From: Nitrospira sp.
GTDB taxonomy: Bacteria > Nitrospirota > Nitrospiria > Nitrospirales > Nitrospiraceae
NCBI GenBank assembly: GCA_015904045.1
Contig: JABMDG010000003.1
Coordinates: 18,474 to 25,265 of the forward strand
Reading direction: 5' to 3'
Length of the DNA stretch: 6,792 bases
Below are positions 4,245 through 6,792 of this stretch, piece after piece (positions within the stretch are counted from its first letter, which is position 1; the number at the start of each line of letters is the position of its first letter). A program made the position numbers and the translations under genes. The notes below the pieces were generated by a model that was not told the DNA's origin, did not search any database, and saw nothing but the letters and a program-made list of their open reading frames with translations.

Positions 4245-6792
4245 CCTGCGCGTTCGACAAGCCGCCATTCAAGAGCAATCCCGACACATACTCAAGACCA
4301 TCCACGAGTCCCGTCTGACCGAGCAGGCGGAATCCCTGATAGTCCAGACTGCCGAAGCCGCACACCTAGTGGATGACCTCACGCGGGCAACTACAGAACC
4401 CCTCACCAGCCGAAACACCGTCAATGACATCTTTGAGGCTATTCTGGCCGCCGCTCAACCTCCGCTGCTCGACACCGACCAAATTGAGCGATTCTATGCG
4501 CCGAATCTTCCACCCTTCACAGGAAATCTTGACGCCTTGACACAGCTCCTGGGCATGCTCCTGTCGCATGCCCAACGTTATGTAGCCGCGGTCGGAAGCC
4601 GTCATCGATTGCGAATCAGCACAACCCTGATCGGCCCGTACAGCACTCCGATACATCCTGGATTGGTTCAGTCCCCGCCAGTGCCTCCGATCGAAGTCGC
4701 CATCCAGATCCAGGAGACCGATGCCCTTACCACAGCACAGGACTTCCCGATCCAAGCAATCGGCAATCTTTTCGATGCCTATGCGTTTATCAAACAACTC
4801 GGTGGCCGTTGGGATTTCCGAGCCCCCGTCGGAGGTTTGCTATCGATCAACGTATGGATTCCACTGGAGCAGACGCCTCATCCAGCCAAGACTCCGATAC
4901 CCCCTGCCCCACCTCTTAATCTGGAACCTCCTCTGATCGAACAGCCTCCCTTGACGCAGGTTTCTACGACGGCGCCTCCCACGCCCTCGCTTTCCGCCTT
5001 TCCTATACCCGCATCTCAACCGTTACCAGACCGTCGCAAGAACATACGGACGGCCACCAATCTGCCGGCACGTCTGACCGTCGGCAACACACTGTACAGC
5101 GGAACCTTGACTGAGCTGAGCCCGACCGGCGCGACATTGGAGGTTGAAGGTCTCCTTCCATCACTTGAATACCACTCCGCTTCAGTGGTCCTCAAAACAG
5201 CCGCCAGTCAGTTGGAGTTACACGGTATGGCGCATGACCGCGAAGGATCATTACCCCAAGCCGCCGCTGAGCGACAGACCTCGCGTCTCGCATTCCAGTT
5301 TATCGCACTTGACGATACTGAACACGCGGTGTTGGTGTCGCTCATCGAAGAAGCGCGCGCGCTGGCCCTCACAGTTGAGGTGCTGCTTTCGCCACCGAGA
5401 AAGGCTGCCGACCTTGCCGATCCCGCCACAGAAAACGTCCTTCGAGGCACGGACCATCGTGAAACCGTGAGAGTCCGAGTCTCACTGCCTGTCCGCATTA
5501 CGGCTCCATCGATCAAGACCGGAGCCGGTCAAACATTGGGGCGAGCCGTCAATCTCAGCCGAAGCGGCGTATGCCTCCAAACAGAGTCATGCCTGGAAAT
5601 GACCCAAGACATAGTCGCTCTTCATTTCTCTTCTTACAGCGCCTTTGATCCACCGCGTGGGCATGAACCGGAAGCACCCGAAGCGATCCTGAGCGGCCGC
5701 ATCGTTCATATCACTTCCAACCATACTGTTCTCTCTGAGTTGAAACCGGGTTCGTCACCGACTGGACAACTCATCGGTATCCGTTTTGAGCAGTTGACCC
5801 CCTTTGCAGAACGGGATATCAACCGTGTGATTGCCCAGCATACCGGCTCCTCAATGGATCTCGCCGGCACCACAGGCTGGTCATCGATTGTCAGCACAAG
5901 ACGGGAATGCCGGAATGCGCGGAACCAGATGATCGCCGTGACGGATGATCATGCCCGCCACCAAATTTCGCCAAACGCGCCCATTGTTCTCATCGTCCCG
6001 GGATTTGGATTGACACAAACAGACTACGCGCCGCTCTCGTTTTCTCTGGCTGCCAACGGTTTCCGCATCCTGCGCTATGATCACACAAATCATGTTGGCC
6101 AGAGCGACGGCGACATCCTACAGGTCACATTGCGCAGCATCCAGAGTGACCTCCAAAGCGTATTGGACTTTGTCCGCGCCACCTGGCCGAGCGCTCCATT
6201 GACGCTTTTCGCCGAAGACATTGCTGCGCGCGTGGCGCTAAAAACCCTGGCTAAAAACAACCCGGATGCTCATCTGCTCTTGCTGAATCCCGTTCTCAGT
6301 ATCGAGGGTGCGCTCTCAACTGTCTACGCTCCCGACGCCATTGGAAACTACCGGCAGGGTGTTCGTCGAGGCGTCGCCAATCTGTGGGGCCTCAATGTCA
6401 ACTTCGATCAATTCGTCGGCGACGCCATTGCAGGAGACTATGCTGACGTGGCCTCATCGGCAGCGGACTTTGCCAGACTGACAACCCCGCCCATTCTCTT
6501 GACTTCTCCCGGCTCACATCGTCCCCTTGAAAACATGTTCGGACCTCAACTCGACATGTTCTCCGCCATGGGATCTGTACCGGTCATCGTCCCATTACAA
6601 GCCGATGTGTCCGGAAATTCCAGTGCATATGACGAACGTCATGCCGCAGCCTTCCGGACCATCCTCAAACTGATCTCCGCTCCGTTGACCGGCAGTTCTC
6701 TATCCCTTCAAATACATGAACCGAATATACGGGCTGTTCGCCAACAGCAACAGTTGGAGCAAGAGCGCGTCCGCCTGCGCCACCATGTGTCG
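4207..6792 (+). CDS. Continuation of the PP2C gene: PP2C C-terminus, degenerate HATPase-like domain, two PilZ domains, LuxD-like alpha/beta hydrolase; runs off the window
   Basis: One frame is open from 4201 to 6792 (862 codons from ATG 4207, numbered here from that ATG) and lacks a stop in the window. ATG 4207 has a poor ribosome site and the first 11 codons overlap PP2C, so it is probably not the natural start. Residues 12-66 complete the PP2C fold (LTEQAESLI, then DDLT at 56-59). Residues 100-222 resemble a histidine-kinase ATPase domain, with LLGMLLSHAQ where the N box should be and LGGRWDFRAPVGG near the end, but the N-box Asn and DxGxG are missing. A Pro-rich linker follows (224-275). 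PilZ 1 starts at R277xxxR281 with ELSPTG (303-308). PilZ 2 has R418xxxR422 and NLSRSG (449-454), the full c-di-GMP signature. Residues about 590-830 resemble LuxD acyl-transferases (PGFGLTQTDYAPL; RYDHTNHVGQS at 623-633). The last 20 residues are a charged helix. It is likely cytoplasmic; the function is unknown. Confidence 0.75.
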   Translation, partial: MICCCSVQTVSNDLRVRQAAIQEQSRHILKTIHESRLTEQAESLIVQTAEAAHLVDDLTRATTEPLTSRNTVNDIFEAILAAAQPPLLDTDQIERFYAPNLPPFTGNLDALTQLLGMLLSHAQRYVAAVGSRHRLRISTTLIGPYSTPIHPGLVQSPPVPPIEVAIQIQETDALTTAQDFPIQAIGNLFDAYAFIKQLGGRWDFRAPVGGLLSINVWIPLEQTPHPAKTPIPPAPPLNLEPPLIEQPPLTQVSTTAPPTPSLSAFPIPASQPLPDRRKNIRTATNLPARLTVGNTLYSGTLTELSPTGATLEVEGLLPSLEYHSASVVLKTAASQLELHGMAHDREGSLPQAAAERQTSRLAFQFIALDDTEHAVLVSLIEEARALALTVEVLLSPPRKAADLADPATENVLRGTDHRETVRVRVSLPVRITAPSIKTGAGQTLGRAVNLSRSGVCLQTESCLEMTQDIVALHFSSYSAFDPPRGHEPEAPEAILSGRIVHITSNHTVLSELKPGSSPTGQLIGIRFEQLTPFAERDINRVIAQHTGSSMDLAGTTGWSSIVSTRRECRNARNQMIAVTDDHARHQISPNAPIVLIVPGFGLTQTDYAPLSFSLAANGFRILRYDHTNHVGQSDGDILQVTLRSIQSDLQSVLDFVRATWPSAPLTLFAEDIAARVALKTLAKNNPDAHLLLLNPVLSIEGALSTVYAPDAIGNYRQGVRRGVANLWGLNVNFDQFVGDAIAGDYADVASSAADFARLTTPPILLTSPGSHRPLENMFGPQLDMFSAMGSVPVIVPLQADVSGNSSAYDERHAAAFRTILKLISAPLTGSSLSLQIHEPNIRAVRQQQQLEQERVRLRHHVS
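4225..4250 (+). other. Frameshift site joining the PP2C frame to the long downstream frame (sequence error, mutation or +1 recoding)
   Basis: The PP2C frame reads TCA GAC GGT ATC AAA TGA C. Dropping one A (4239-4241) gives ATC AAT GAC CTG and an uninterrupted protein SDGINDLRVRQ... that completes the PP2C domain. The stop context TGA C and the preceding GGTATC recall the bacterial prfB +1 frameshift site, but the upstream purine run is weak (AGACGG rather than AGGGGG) and AAA slipping to AAT is less favourable than CTT to TTT. A single-base insertion, artefactual or real, is the simpler reading. Confidence 0.7.

Noticed and set aside
4201..4320. A deletion fusing PP2C to the end of an unrelated histidine kinase
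   Set aside because: I first read the segment after 4240 as a kinase dimerisation helix, but LTEQAESLI followed by DDLT fits the PP2C C-terminus at the expected distance, so a one-base frameshift is the better explanation.
4366..4797. Minus-strand open frame of 143 codons
   Set aside because: Antisense to the PP2C/HATPase-like coding frame, with no recognisable domain; the plus frame is continuous here and shows motifs.
5208..5516. Minus-strand open frame opposite the first PilZ domain
   Set aside because: Ser/Arg-rich translation without motifs, antisense to a clearly coding frame.

Overview
The window looks like chromosomal DNA of a GC-rich free-living bacterium, most likely a Nitrospira-type member of Nitrospirota. 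That is inference from family content (a SmbP-like metal-binding domain, a DUF507 protein, a YprB-type nuclease, HD-GYP and PilZ proteins) and from an intergenic repeat built on ACGCTTCACG/ACGTTTCACG; no rRNA or other marker gene is present. I see no tRNA, rRNA, CRISPR array, insertion sequence or phage gene.

Layout. Positions 1-330 (+) are the C-terminal end of an HD-GYP-type protein that starts outside the window. Positions 340-2722 hold genes that all point left (- strand). In transcription order they are a cyclophilin-like fold protein (2722-2339), a DUF507 protein (2333-2052), a palindromic repeat (about 1991-2050), a SmbP-like coding remnant that has lost its start and signal peptide (1978-1733), a non-coding or degraded stretch, a secreted Sel1-repeat protein (1440-859) and a small exported protein of unknown function (804-340). 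Two divergent promoters seem to overlap between 2723 and 2826. To the right, a YprB-like DEDD exonuclease (2827-3639, probably leaderless) overlaps by 4 bp a PP2C-type protein phosphatase reading frame (3636-4244).

The main point of interest is the right part. The PP2C frame stops just after its SDG motif. The missing C-terminal PP2C segment, including the metal-binding DDLT motif, continues in another frame, which then stays open to the window edge. Removing one A from the AAA at 4239-4241 would join the two into one gene of more than 1050 codons: PP2C phosphatase, degenerate HATPase-like domain, proline-rich linker, two PilZ domains, LuxD-like alpha/beta hydrolase, and a charged helix that runs off the window. 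The break could be a sequencing error, a real inactivating mutation, or a +1 recoding site (AAA TGA C, resembling the prfB context). If the protein is made intact, it would link a Ser/Thr phosphatase to c-di-GMP sensing and an acyl-transferase-like fold. I do not know this domain combination from any described system. The HD-GYP end on the left is a second c-di-GMP-related element, but nothing in the sequence ties it to the PilZ protein.
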